This document shows, in pieces, positions 26,850 to 36,098 of a DNA stretch of 64,000 nt. The DNA lies in assembly GCA_963846635.1 (NCBI GenBank), contig CAWJXM010000005.1, positions 1-64,000 on the forward strand. The letters are read 5' to 3'. The notes under the pieces were generated by a model that worked only from the letters and a program-made list of their open reading frames with translations, was not told where the DNA came from and ran no database searches. How positions within the stretch are numbered: the stretch's first letter is position 1; the number at the start of each line of letters is the position of its first letter. The stretch is from AP-15 sp963846635. Its GTDB lineage: Bacteria; Pseudomonadota; Alphaproteobacteria; ATCC43930; CGMCC-115725. The position numbers were made by a program, and so were the translations under genes.

Positions 26850-27116
26850 TTAGCGACCTGAGTTCGTATTGGCTTGACTGCCGGAGGTTGAGCCTTGCGC
26901 CGGCTGGGCTGTTGTTGCTTTGGCATTCTTGTTGGCTTCATGGTGCCCGATAGCGCACCCCGCGCCAGCGCCGAGAGCGCCGTGGTGACCGGCCACGTGG
27001 CCGGCAAGCCCACCGACCACCGCGCCTTTTACGCAGCCCGCTGCGTGAGCCGGTGTTGCCAGCCAACCGCCGGCCAGAGCCAACGCAAAAGCGGCTGGAA
27101 TAATCGTAAATTTCAT
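26850..27116 (-). CDS. small exported glycine-rich protein
   Basis: 88 residues from the ATG at 27116, behind AAAGGGGGCCTCAA. The signal peptide MKFTIIPAAFALALAGGWLA is cleaved probably after TPAHA. The mature part AGCVKGAVVGGLAGHVAGHH has a glycine-zipper flavour with two cysteines (GCVKG, GCAIG) and ends in a polar T/S/Q/N tail. Proteins with the pattern 'C-x-K-G-A-x-V-G-G-x-A-G-H-x-A-G-x-H' are frequent in alphaproteobacteria; function unknown, periplasmic or surface location inferred. Confidence 0.8.
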   Translation of the reverse strand: MKFTIIPAAFALALAGGWLATPAHAAGCVKGAVVGGLAGHVAGHHGALGAGAGCAIGHHEANKNAKATTAQPAQGSTSGSQANTNSGR

Positions 27117-27339
27117 TTGAGGCCCCCTTTCAAGCATGGGATATCGCGTCAGCGAACACATCGGGTCACCGATAAGTTCAATTTTTAGGCTCTGCTTCAC
27201 CCAATCAACCGTTCAAGCAATCCGGCATTCGCCGGAACATGACAAACTCCGCTCGCTGAGACCGGCAAAATCCTGATCCGCGAATATCGGCGCGGCGCAC
27301 CAAACCGGGCAGATTTGACCCCGACACCGCGCCAACACA

Positions 27340-28719
27340 CTAAATCTGATCAGCAACCAGAGGCGGAGCACCACCGCCGACCTCATCCCAGATTCGGATC
27401 CGATGAGTGGGCTCACGCAAAAATCCGAGGCTGACGACGACGCCAATTGCGGCAATCGCCATCGGGTAGAACAGGGCGGCCAAGGGTATGCCGGTGATCG
27501 CAGCGATCGAAGCTCCCGCAGCCGGGACGAGCCCCCCGAAAACCCCGTTGCCGACGTGATAAGGCAGCGACATCGAGGTGTAACGGATGCGTGCTGGAAA
27601 CAGCTCGACCAGAAACGCGGCGATCGGGCCGTATACCATCGTCACCAAAATGACCATGTAGAATATCAGAATGGCGAGGATGACCGGATTGGCTTTGAAC
27701 GTGCCGAGCCAGGTAAAGACCGGCCAATAGCTGATTACCGCAAGGACAAACCCGCAGACCATGATGTTGCGGCGACCAATTCTGTCGGACAGGGCGCCAA
27801 AGGCGACAAAGAACGGAGCGCCCACGGTCAGTGCAATCATCATAATAATGTACACGGTCACATAATTGACCTTCAGAACCGTGGTCAAATAGAACAGCGC
27901 GTAGAACTGGCTCGTGTACCACACGACACCTTCGGGTGCTGTGGCGCCGAACAGCGCCAACAACATCAGCTTCCAGTTCCTGCCTCCGCTCAGAAAACTC
28001 TCGGCGGCGGGATTGGGCGAGGCCCCGCCTTGTTGTTTGAGGCGCGCGAATAGCGGGGATTCCTCAAGCCTGAGCCTGATATAGCCGGACAGCACGACAA
28101 GGATCGCCGAGAGCAGAAATGGAATACGCCAACCCCAATCGCCGAACGTCTTGTCGCCCATCGCCAGTCGACAGATCAGGATCACAAGCAGGGCAAAGAC
28201 AATCCCCAAGGTCGCCGTGGTCTGTATCCAGCTCGTGTAAAAGCCGCGTCTGCCGTCGGGCGCATGCTCGGCAATGTAGGTCGCGGCACCACCATACTCG
28301 CCGCCCAGCGCGAGGCCCTGCAATACGCGCATCGTTACCAGCAGGATTGGTGCAAGTGCTCCGATCACGGCATAGCCCGGCAGCAAACCGACAAGGAAGG
28401 TCGCGGCTCCCATCAAGCCCAGGGTCAGCATGAAGGTGAATTTGCGGCCAATCAGGTCCCCGAGATGTCCAAAGAGAATCGCTCCGAATGGACGTACCAA
28501 AAAGCCGGTCCAGAAGACAAAGAGGCTCGCAATAAAGGCGACCGTCGCGTTCAGGCTTGGTGAAAAGAAATGCTTGCTGAAAAACAGTGCTAGCACGCCA
28601 TAGAGGTAGAAGTCATACCATTCGATCAGCGTGCCGACCGAAGAGGCGCCAATGATCCAGGGTAAACTTAATCTAGCACTGGATGCACCCCCATCAGCGG
28701 TTTCTGAGTAGACCGACAT
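27340..28719 (-). CDS. MFS transporter, metabolite:H+ symporter (MHS) family
   Basis: 459 residues with about 12 membrane segments. The MHS signature is GTLIEWYDFYLYGVLALFF in segment 1, GAILFGHLGDLIGRKFTFML in loop 2-3, VTMRVLQGLALGGEYGGAAT in segment 4, FGALSDRIGRRNIMVCGFVL in loop 8-9 and LFPARIRYTSMSLPYHVGNG in segment 11. These symporters take up dicarboxylates, citrate, osmolytes or aromatic acids with protons. An AGGAG site precedes the ATG and a weak promoter lies upstream. Next to the hydrolase pair it may import their substrate (inference). Confidence 0.93.
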   Translation of the reverse strand: MSVYSETADGGASSARLSLPWIIGASSVGTLIEWYDFYLYGVLALFFSKHFFSPSLNATVAFIASLFVFWTGFLVRPFGAILFGHLGDLIGRKFTFMLTLGLMGAATFLVGLLPGYAVIGALAPILLVTMRVLQGLALGGEYGGAATYIAEHAPDGRRGFYTSWIQTTATLGIVFALLVILICRLAMGDKTFGDWGWRIPFLLSAILVVLSGYIRLRLEESPLFARLKQQGGASPNPAAESFLSGGRNWKLMLLALFGATAPEGVVWYTSQFYALFYLTTVLKVNYVTVYIIMMIALTVGAPFFVAFGALSDRIGRRNIMVCGFVLAVISYWPVFTWLGTFKANPVILAILIFYMVILVTMVYGPIAAFLVELFPARIRYTSMSLPYHVGNGVFGGLVPAAGASIAAITGIPLAALFYPMAIAAIGVVVSLGFLREPTHRIRIWDEVGGGAPPLVADQI

Positions 28720-28766
28720 GTCAAGTCTCCTAAGCTTTAGGCTCCCCAGCTTCGTTGCTGAAACGA

Positions 28767-28796
28767 ATAGTATTCATAAAACGTAGAGTAACACAA
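28767..28796 (-). promoter_or_regulatory. candidate promoter of the MHS transporter
   Basis: On the minus strand TTGTGT (28796-28791) and TACTAT (28772-28767) are 18 bp apart in an AT-rich patch, about 50 bp before the start codon. Only moderate match to the sigma-70 consensus. Confidence 0.4.
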
Positions 28797-29088
28797 GTGA
28801 AGGGATTAAATGAGGTCCCGATCGTCAGCATGTTTACTATGATGGATGCGGTTGCAGACCACACCTGAGCAGCAGGTCCATGCAATCAGTCGGTTGCATG
28901 CCGTTCCGACAATCCAAAGCTGATGTCGCATCGGCGGCGAGGTCTGATCTCTCGGCGCGGCATGGACGTGAGGTGCTCACCTGAAAAGCTTGCGGAAATT
29001 CTGCGGGTTTGGGCTTAAAACCATAGACACGCACGCGGCCGGTCAGGACGCGTGTACAAATGACCACCCTGGGGAAGGAGAAACCGCC

Positions 29089-29853
29089 ATGCCGTTCTAT
29101 CAAAAAGGCGACGTCCGCATCCGCTACGAGGAGGTTGGCACCGGCTTCCCACTGCTGGTCACTCCCGGCGGGGGCCTGAACTCGCGGGTCAGCAATTGGC
29201 CGACCGCGGTGATCAACGCGATGGAAGAATTCAAGAACGATTTCCGCTGCATCACGATGGACCAGCGCAACGCCAATGGTGGTGAATCGTCCGGTCCGGT
29301 CCCGGTTGAGAACGCGTGGGACGCGTTCGCCGACGACCAGCTCGGGCTGATGGACCACCTCGGCATCCGCGAATTCTTTTACATGGGCTACTGCATCGGC
29401 GGCTGCTTTGCCGGCAAGCTGCTGCAGCGGGCGCCCGATCGCGTCGTCGCCGCGGTGTTCTGCCAGACGGTCGGGCACCGGCCGGAAGATCCGGACGTCA
29501 TGTACCGGCACAGCCACGACAATTGGCTGGCCGAGTTCCGTACCCGCCGGCCCGACGTGCCGATGGACACGATCGAAAAGTATTTCCACAGCTTGTGGCG
29601 CGTGCAGCCGGATTTCCTCTTCAGCGTGCCACGCGATTTCATCCGCAGCTGCCGGACGCCGATCCTGGTGCTGCCCGACGACACGCCGTCGCATCCGCTC
29701 CAGACCTCGATCGATGTGGCGTCGCTGGCGCCCAATGCCGAGATCACCGTTTTTCCGTGGCGCGAGCCGGCGGAGCTGAAGGAACGGACCATCAATCGGG
29801 TGCGCACCTTCCTGAAGGCGCATATCCCGACGATGGCTGCCGCCGCCCAATAA
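29089..29853 (+). CDS. Alpha/beta hydrolase with cysteine nucleophile (copy 1)
   Basis: 254 residues from the ATG at 29089, behind GGGGAAGGAGAAACCGCC. The segment GFPLLVTPGGGLNS carries the oxyanion region. The nucleophile elbow is MGYCIGGCFAG, with C102 where serine is usual. The acid is likely in ILVLPDDTPSHP. The expected histidine near the C-terminus is replaced by ITVFPWREPAE; the only nearby histidine is the one in SHP. A cysteine nucleophile recalls dienelactone hydrolase. It has a paralogue 160 bp downstream, about 55% identical by eye, separated by a palindromic repeat. Substrate unknown. Confidence 0.85.
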   Translation: MPFYQKGDVRIRYEEVGTGFPLLVTPGGGLNSRVSNWPTAVINAMEEFKNDFRCITMDQRNANGGESSGPVPVENAWDAFADDQLGLMDHLGIREFFYMGYCIGGCFAGKLLQRAPDRVVAAVFCQTVGHRPEDPDVMYRHSHDNWLAEFRTRRPDVPMDTIEKYFHSLWRVQPDFLFSVPRDFIRSCRTPILVLPDDTPSHPLQTSIDVASLAPNAEITVFPWREPAELKERTINRVRTFLKAHIPTMAAAAQ

Positions 29854-29913
29854 AACGAGGGGATCAATACGACACGGGCGACAGGACCAGCTCTGCCGCT
29901 CCGGTACAAAGTA

Positions 29914-29997
29914 CGTAGGGTGGGTTGAGCGTGGCGAAACCCACCAGATTGGACCCCTGGTATTCGATGGGTTTCGCGTTGCTCAACCCATCCTACG
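29914..29997. repeat. dispersed palindromic repeat, third type (intact copy)
   Basis: CGTAGGGTGGGTTGAGCGTG with gcgaaacccacc forms one arm and GATGGGTTTCGCGTTGCTCA with acccatcctacg the other, around agattggacccctggtattc. It lies between the two hydrolase paralogues. It is the uninterrupted version of the repeat split by the IS element at 21018-22355. Confidence 0.9.
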
Positions 29998-30012
29998 CAA
30001 GGAGAAACTGTC

Positions 30013-30792
30013 ATGCCGTTCTATCAAAGAGGTGACGTCCGCATCCATTACGAAGAGGTCGGTTCCGGCTTTCCGCTGCTGGTCATCCCCGGTGGCGGGC
30101 TGAATTCCACGGTCGCGGGGCTCGCGAACCATCCCTTTAACCCGATGGAAGAGTTCAAAGGCGAATATCGCGTCATCGCGGCGGATCTGCGCAACGCCAA
30201 TGGCGGCGAGTCCACGGGCCCGCTCGAGATCGACCGGCCGTGGGACGCGTACACCGACGACCAGCTCGGCGTGATGGACCACCTCGGTATCCGGGAGTTC
30301 ATGGTGCTGGGCTTCTGCATCGGTGGCCCCTTCATCTGGAACATGTTGAAGCGGGCTCCCGATCGCATTGTCGCGGCGGTGCTGGCCCAGCCGAGCGGCT
30401 TTCGCCCCGAGATTCCCGACCTCTTCTATCAGAACAACATCAAGGGCTGGGGCCCGGCACTGTGCGAGCGCCGACCCGACATCACGATGGAAATGGTCGG
30501 TGCCTTTCTGAACAAGATGTACCGCGCCAATGCCGATTTCGTGTTCACTGTGACGCGCGATTTTGTGCGCAACTGCCGCACACCGATCCTGGTCCTGCCC
30601 GACGACGTGCCGGCGCACCCCTATGCCGTCGCCACGGAGAGCGCGCTGCTCGCGCCGAACGCGCAAGTGAGCCTCTATCCGTGGAAGGATACTAAAGACA
30701 AGATTCCGCTTGCGGTGCGCCACATCCGCACCTTCCTGCGCGCGCATCAACCCGCCACTGGCGAGCATCGATTAGCCGCAGCCGCCCAGTAA
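30013..30792 (+). CDS. Alpha/beta hydrolase with cysteine nucleophile (copy 2)
   Basis: 259 residues starting MPFYQRGDVRIHYEEVGSGF behind AAGGAGAAACTGTC. Closely related to the gene at 29089: same first codons, NANGGES, DDQLG.MDHLGIREF and RTPILVLPDD. The elbow is LGFCIGGPFIW with C102 aligned to C102 of copy 1. The acid region is LPDDVPAHPYA; the C-terminal region has LYPWKDTKDK instead of a G-x-G-H motif. Tandem duplication followed by divergence is likely. The preserved cysteine in both copies argues that it is functional. Confidence 0.85.
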   Translation: MPFYQRGDVRIHYEEVGSGFPLLVIPGGGLNSTVAGLANHPFNPMEEFKGEYRVIAADLRNANGGESTGPLEIDRPWDAYTDDQLGVMDHLGIREFMVLGFCIGGPFIWNMLKRAPDRIVAAVLAQPSGFRPEIPDLFYQNNIKGWGPALCERRPDITMEMVGAFLNKMYRANADFVFTVTRDFVRNCRTPILVLPDDVPAHPYAVATESALLAPNAQVSLYPWKDTKDKIPLAVRHIRTFLRAHQPATGEHRLAAAAQ

Positions 30793-30880
30793 ACCAGGGT
30801 TTTAAAGAAGGCGATAGGGGCGTCAGCCATCCTGTCGCCCTCAAAAAACCCGTTGGATTTCCCGCTCGCGCTCGTCGGGC

Positions 30881-31408
30881 TCAAGGTGGCACGCAGCCGA
30901 GCGGTGTCGGCCCGTCGGTCTTACGCTGATGGGCCTCGAGCTGACGCACGATCTTCTGGGCGATCTCGGCCGGTTTGCCGCCGATATCGATGATGATCGG
31001 GTCCTCGTCCGGCGTGGGCTCCTCCAATATCGCGAACTGGCTCTCGAGCAAGGCAATGGGCATGAAGTGCTCGTGCCGCGCGGCCATGCGCCGGTGGATC
31101 ATATCGTACGATCCTTTGAGGTAGATCAGGACCACGTCGTGGCGGTCGCCGATAATGATGTCCCGGTAGGATCGCTTCAGCGCCGAGCAGGTCAGCACGC
31201 CGCATTCGCCCCGCGCACGCCAGCCGTCGATTTCCTCGGCGATCTTGCGGAGCCAGGGTAGACGGTCCGCATCGGTCAGCGGCGTCCCGCCGCGCATCTT
31301 CTCGACATTCTCGCGCGGGTGCAAATCGTCGCCTTCCTGGAAATGGCAGCCCAGGGCGCCGGCGAGCAGGGCTGCGACCGTGCTCTTGCCGGATCCGGAA
31401 ACCCCCAT
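30881..31408 (-). CDS. gntK: Gluconokinase (GntK family)
   Basis: 175 residues starting MGVSGSGKSTVAALLAGALG. Walker A is GVSGSGKST. GDDLHPRENVEKMRGGTPLT, DRLPWLRKIAEEID and VLTCSALKRSYRDIII are classic gluconate-kinase segments, followed by LIYLKGSYDMIHRRMAARHE and a C-terminal EEPTPDEDPIIIDI. It phosphorylates gluconate to 6-phosphogluconate. The N-terminal strand preceding the P-loop (KPVIVVV) is one frame off because of an extra base at 31409, so the true start is a few codons further upstream. No gluconate transporter is adjacent. Confidence 0.9.
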   Translation of the reverse strand: MGVSGSGKSTVAALLAGALGCHFQEGDDLHPRENVEKMRGGTPLTDADRLPWLRKIAEEIDGWRARGECGVLTCSALKRSYRDIIIGDRHDVVLIYLKGSYDMIHRRMAARHEHFMPIALLESQFAILEEPTPDEDPIIIDIGGKPAEIAQKIVRQLEAHQRKTDGPTPLGCVPP

Positions 31409-31622
31409 ACACTACGACGATCACCGGCTTTGTCAGAGTGTGCGCCAGGGCCGGGGTCGAAACGCGCTCAAGTCGATGATCGGTTCCCGCCATGCGACAA
31501 TTCCAGATCATATGCCGGGCAAGCCCAGACCGACCACGCTATTGTGGGGGGTCCGACATTGCAAGGGTGCCAGCTGTCGCCATAACACCTCTGGTTGAAT
31601 CCAGTTTTAGGAGGAGAAGTGG

Positions 31623-31788
31623 GGCGCGCCGATTCAGACCAGCGAACAGCTGGTCGAACTCAATTACGCCTTTCAGCTGACACCTTCGCTATTTTTCCGG
31701 CCGGCGCCCAATACGATATTCGCCCGGCGCGACATCGATACATCCGAACATTTGGGTCTTCGCCTTCCACGTCCAGCTCACGCTGTAA
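31623..31788 (+). pseudogene. 3' remnant of an OprB-type carbohydrate-selective porin
   Basis: In one frame: GAPIQTSEQLVELNYAFQLT, then PSLFFRPA. One base over: QYDIRP. One more: SIHPNIWVFAFHVQLTL and a stop at 31786. In sequence these are the last strands of OprB porins, whose C-terminus typically reads ELNYxFQLTPxLFFRPNxQYIIRPG...FAFHxQLTL. The rest of the gene is absent upstream and two shifts break what remains, so it is a dead fragment. Confidence 0.75.
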
Positions 31789-32449
31789 TCGAAGACGAGG
31801 CACGCGAGCCGACCGAAGCACGAACCGGACGCTACCCAAATACCCGTGGAGCCGGGAGTTTACCGGGAAAATTCGTCGCGCGCGACAAATAATCTAAGCA
31901 AAATCAATGCATTATGCGAAATTGTCGGCAACATAACCGGGAATTCGAGGTACCATAAACGGGAATTAGAATCCCAAACCAGGAATTCACGGGAAATTCT
32001 TTCCGCGCACCCCGCTGGATATCCTCATCGCGAGTAGGTAGGCACAACTGCTTCAGCCGCAATAAGCTGAAAATGTGCCGATTTCGCTGAAAGCCGGGTC
32101 CGGCAAAAAAAGCAGCGCATCGAGGCGAGCTCACTGTGAAACGCCGCCTTAGCACCGGCCTTGCCGCGCAAGGCGCCCTCGGTCGCCGCGCCCTCCGCGC
32201 GATGTTCACCAATCCCAACCTAGGCCGCATCAGCATCCGCACCTGCTCCACTTCGCCGGCATTGTGCTGGCCGAAAACGGGTGATGCGAACTGACAAGCC
32301 TCTCGGCGTGCGCGACAGCTTTCGACCCATCGCCCCATCCGACCTCCTGGCGGCAGGATTGGCGGATATTGCCCCGAAGCCGACGTTCTGCGCAAAAGGC
32401 CACACAGCAGGGATCTGCCGTAACCGAGAACGGCCTCGTGCCCGGTCCT
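31789..32449. other. gene-poor region with short CGGGAATT repeats
   Basis: About 660 bp with no recognisable gene. Between 31864 and 31999 there are four copies of ACGGGAA/CCGGGAATT-like words in an AT-richer patch. From 32040 to 32449 the sequence is GC-rich and open in several frames without family resemblance. Confidence 0.4.
31937..31999. repeat. short direct repeats CCGGGAATT / ACGGGAATT / ACGGGAAATT
   Basis: Copies at 31937-31945, 31959-31967 and 31989-31998, with a weaker one at 31863-31873 (CCGGGAAAATT) and a partial AGGAATTC at 31981. Spacing is about 20-30 bp. They could be binding sites for a regulator or the edge of a lost element. Confidence 0.45.
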
Positions 32450-34295
32450 TTAACCGCATTCCGCCGGCATTGGGCCGGGGTGCTCGGTGGGAACGGCCTC
32501 GGCCCGTTCTAGAGGCAAGGTGAACTGAAAGACGGCGCCCCGGGGCGGGTTGTCCGTCACCCACAATCGCCCCTCATGAGCTTCGAGGATCGAACGGCAG
32601 ATCGATAGGCCCATATACCCAAGCCGCCGGGCTTGGTCGTGTAGAAGGCCTCGAAGAGGCGCTCGAGACTTGCCGGGGCCAAGCCCGGCCCCGAATCCTT
32701 GACAGCGACCAACACGCCGTTCGGCTCGGCTTGAGCGGTGGTGATGAGCACCTCTCGCGTCCCGTCCGCGACCCCGCCCATAGCTTGTACGGCATTGATA
32801 ATGAGGTTTAGGACGACCTGCTGCAATTGCACGCGATCGCCTTTGATGAGCGGCAAACCCCTCCCGAGTTCCATCTGAAGTAAGACGCCGTTCTTCACCG
32901 CTTCGCCACGGATCAGCTCAGTCACCTCGCGGACCGCCTCGTTCATGTCCATACTGTTTGTCCGGGGCGGCGCTTTTTTGACGAGGTCACGGGTGCGGCC
33001 GATGACGTCGCCGGCTCGATTGACGTCCCTGGCGATACGAGCGAGCGCCTGCCGCACCTCCTCCAGATCCGGCGGTCGCGCACCCAGCCAGCGTAGCGCT
33101 GCGTGGGCGTTGGTGAGCGCCGCGGCGATCGGCTGGTTCACTTCGTGGGCGATCGAGGCGGTGAGCTGCCCCATGGTGGCGACGCGGTTGGCGTGCGCCA
33201 GCTCCGTCTGCATCTCGCGGTAGCGCCGCTCGCTTTCGCGGGCTTCGGCTTCCGCTCGCTTGCGCTCGGTCAAATCGAGGACGAAAGAAACACCTTGATT
33301 TCTACCTTCTTCGAACATCGTCCCGCCGATCAACACGGGCACGCGGCTGCCTCCTTCCTGGCGTACTCCTTCTCGAATGGTTGGACAGTCCCGATCAGTT
33401 CCAGCTCCGCCACGGTCCGTGCGTCACGGTCGCGCCATTCGGACGGCGTCAGGCTCGTCCAACGCAGGCGACCCGAGGTGAGATCCTCTCGGTCGTATCC
33501 CACCATGCGGAGAAACGCGTCATTCGCTTCAAGAATGCGACCTTCGAGATCCCAGATGATGATCCCGATGATGTTGGCGTCGAACAGGTGCCGGATCTTC
33601 TTTTCGCGATCCTCAAGATCGCTCTGCAGGTGAACGTTCTCTTCGGTTGCTTTCCGCCGCCGTCTCGCTTCGAGCCGCGCAAGCGCCAACGCCGCTCCCG
33701 CTAAGACGGTGACAATGATGACTGCCGCACCGATGAGCCATGTCTTGTTTTGTTCGAGTGCGTCGGCGCGCGTCTCCCAACCCACAAGCAGAAAGCGCTC
33801 GTGGTCCACCATCTGGTCGATTTGCGATCGGATCTCGTCCATGCTGCGGTTTATCGCCAGCGTCGCATCCAGTCCGGAGGTGCGGGCCGTCTTGACGATG
33901 TCGTCCATCTCGCGCGACGTTGCGGAAACAGTCAGCATCAGATGTGCGGCACGAAGGCTCTGCAACGGATCGTCCACCACGAGACTTTGGAGCGCCGCAC
34001 CCTCCCGTCGCACGCTTTCGTCGGAGACGCCGTAGGGCTTGAGATAGGCCGGGTCGAGGGTTAGTAGATACCCGCGCCTTTCGGCCTCCAGATCGGCGAC
34101 GTTCGCCCGCAGCCGATCGAGCGTATCGAGCACTTGGCGGCTATGCTCGACCGCAAGACTTGCCGCTTGCCGCTCGTGCCAATATCGGAGCCCGAGAAAC
34201 CCGCTCGCAGCAAGCAGCGTCAGGAGCAGCGCGACCGCCAGGATCAGCGGGCGAGCAAACCACCGCGAGGGCAGGCGTCGAGCGGCGAGTGACAT
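32450..34295 (-). CDS. CHASE3/PAS sensor histidine kinase (two frame shifts)
   Basis: Starts MSLAARRLPSRWFARPLILA at 34295. Membrane segment at about 15-38, an extracytoplasmic CHASE3 domain (LEAERRGYLLTLDPAYLKPY, ERFLLVGWETRADALEQNKT), a second segment LIGAAVIIVTVLAGAALALA, coiled linker, PAS (HLFDANIIGIIIWDLEGRIL), then in the next frame MGQLTASIAHEVNQPIAAAL (H-box), LQQVVLNLIINAVQAMGG (N-box) and KDSGPGLAP. A missing base near 33350 and two extra bases near 32613 break it; repaired, it ends RGAVFQFTLPLERAEAVP and stops at 32450. About 614 residues. The NQPIxAALTNAxAALRWL type is common in rhizobia. No response regulator is next to it. Confidence 0.85.
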
Positions 34296-34533
34296 TGGCC
34301 TTGGCTCTTCGATGCGCGCGTGACCGGCACCTCGTCTGGTGCGGACGCCAGGGCACTGATAGAATGATAGGCCAGATGGACCATTCCGCATAGGCGAGAC
34401 GGGACCCGACATCCTCAAGCGCGCAGGTTGCGTCTTCGGAGCCCGTCAATCGTCTCGCGAGGGCCAGAATGGGACGCTACACACCCGCTAGGCCCGTGTT
34501 GCGAATGACTGCCCACAAGGTAGGAACACCGAC

Positions 34534-35904
34534 ATGCCGCCAGGGGAAAAGTCGCTGAAGGGGCAAGTGCCGGCGAGCCGGCGCAGCGTCGTCAAAGGAT
34601 TGGGCGCTGCCGGAGCAGCTTTGTCGGGCATGCTGCCACGATGGAGCTTTGCGGAAGACGCCGCAGCGACCTATACCAAGGCGGCGATCGACTGGAAACA
34701 ATTCGCAGGCCAGACGATCTCGCTCGCGGGCGCGATCCATCCCTGGTCGAGCGCGATCACCCCGCTCTTGCCGCAATTCACCAAGCTCACCGGTATCAGC
34801 GTCGTCACCGACTTCCGATTGGAAACCGAGTTTCTGGGGGCCCTGCCGGTCAAGCTTGCCAGCGGCAGCATGACACCCGACACTTTCATGTTCCTGACTT
34901 ATGGCCAGGGCATCTCGGCGGGATGGCTCGAGCCGCTGAACGCCTATTATTCCGACAGGTCGCTGACAGATCTCGCTTGGTATGACGAGAGCGACCTTCT
35001 AAAGACCGCCCGAGCCTTTCCCTTGTGGTCGGACGGCGAACGCTACGCCTTCCCGATTACCTCCGAGGCGGTGACCTTGTTCATCAACAGCGATGCGCTG
35101 GCAGCCAAGAACCTGCCGGTTCCCCAGACTTTCGACCAGTTGCTGGCCACCGCCAAGGCGGTCAAGACCAATGACATGTCGGGAATCGCCATGCGGGCCC
35201 AGGCCGGCGGCAATTCGTCCCCGGCGGCCATGAGCTTCGTGTTCTCTTATGGCGGGGCCATGGTCAAGGACAACAAGGCCGCTTTCGCAAGCCCCGAGGC
35301 GATCGCGGCCGTCGCAATGTATGGAGAGACGCTGAGCCAAGCTGGGCCTGTCGGCGTTGGCAGCTACGAATGGTACCAGGTGTTGAACGACTTCGCTCAG
35401 GGCAGGACGGCAATGGCAATCGACAGCAGCGTCCTTGCCAGGGACATTTCCGATCCGGCGAAGAGCCGCATCGCCAAGCAGGCTGCCTTTGCTGCCTTTC
35501 CCCATCTCGAGGGTCGCGCCGCCGTCCCCTTTATGTCGCATTGGCAGGCGTGCATCAATGCCAAGTCGCGGAACAAGCGGGCAGCTTTCTTGTTCCTGCT
35601 GTGGGCGACAAGCAAGCCGACCTCGCTGCAGACCGCCGCGGCCGGGCTGGCGACCACACGCGTGTCGGCTTGGTCGAGCGAGGGTTTCAAGAAGGCGTTC
35701 GGCGCGCAAGCCGCCGCCGCGGCGCTGACCAACTTGCAAAATGCCGATGTCGACCGCTGCAAGGCGATCCTTTTCCATCCGCAATCGAGATCCATCCAGG
35801 ACGCCTTCATGATCGGGGTCAACGAAGTGGTCACCGGAGCGAAATCGGCAAAGAGTGCAATGAGCGCCGCCGCCGAGAAGGTTAATGCGGCGATCCACGG
35901 ATAG
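34534..35904 (+). CDS. Extracellular solute-binding protein, family 1, Tat-exported
   Basis: 456 residues. The N-terminus MPPGEKSLKGQVPASRRSVV carries the twin-arginine motif SRRSVVKGLGAAGAAL, with cleavage probably near SFAEDAAA. The rest is an ABC-transporter periplasmic binding protein (SBP_bac_1): WSSAITPLLPQFTKLTGISV, TPDTFMFLTYGQGISAGWLE, YAFPITSEAVTLFINSDALA, MAIDSSVLARDISDPAKSRI and ACINAKSRNKRAAFLFLLWA. It should bind a sugar or polyol in the periplasm. Its permease and ATPase genes are not in the window; an ISAs1 element lies 195 bp downstream. Confidence 0.9.
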   Translation: MPPGEKSLKGQVPASRRSVVKGLGAAGAALSGMLPRWSFAEDAAATYTKAAIDWKQFAGQTISLAGAIHPWSSAITPLLPQFTKLTGISVVTDFRLETEFLGALPVKLASGSMTPDTFMFLTYGQGISAGWLEPLNAYYSDRSLTDLAWYDESDLLKTARAFPLWSDGERYAFPITSEAVTLFINSDALAAKNLPVPQTFDQLLATAKAVKTNDMSGIAMRAQAGGNSSPAAMSFVFSYGGAMVKDNKAAFASPEAIAAVAMYGETLSQAGPVGVGSYEWYQVLNDFAQGRTAMAIDSSVLARDISDPAKSRIAKQAAFAAFPHLEGRAAVPFMSHWQACINAKSRNKRAAFLFLLWATSKPTSLQTAAAGLATTRVSAWSSEGFKKAFGAQAAAAALTNLQNADVDRCKAILFHPQSRSIQDAFMIGVNEVVTGAKSAKSAMSAAAEKVNAAIHG

Positions 35905-36088
35905 CGGAAGCCGTCTGAGGTGGTACGGGCGTTATTCGTACAGCACCGTGAAAGGACATACTTCTCCCACAGATACTACTGTCTGACCACCCGAAGGGGT
36001 CTGGTAATGTCCGCTTACGGCGCCAAGGCGTCATCCGAATAGCGCACCTCAGAAGCTAGGTTTTCCACCCGACGTCGGAGATTCGAGG

Positions 36089-36098
36089 CGGGATAGCC
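36089..36098. repeat. left copy of the 10-bp target-site duplication
   Basis: CGGGATAGCC at 36089-36098, repeated exactly at 37313-37322 on the other side of the ISAs1 element. Confidence 0.9.
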
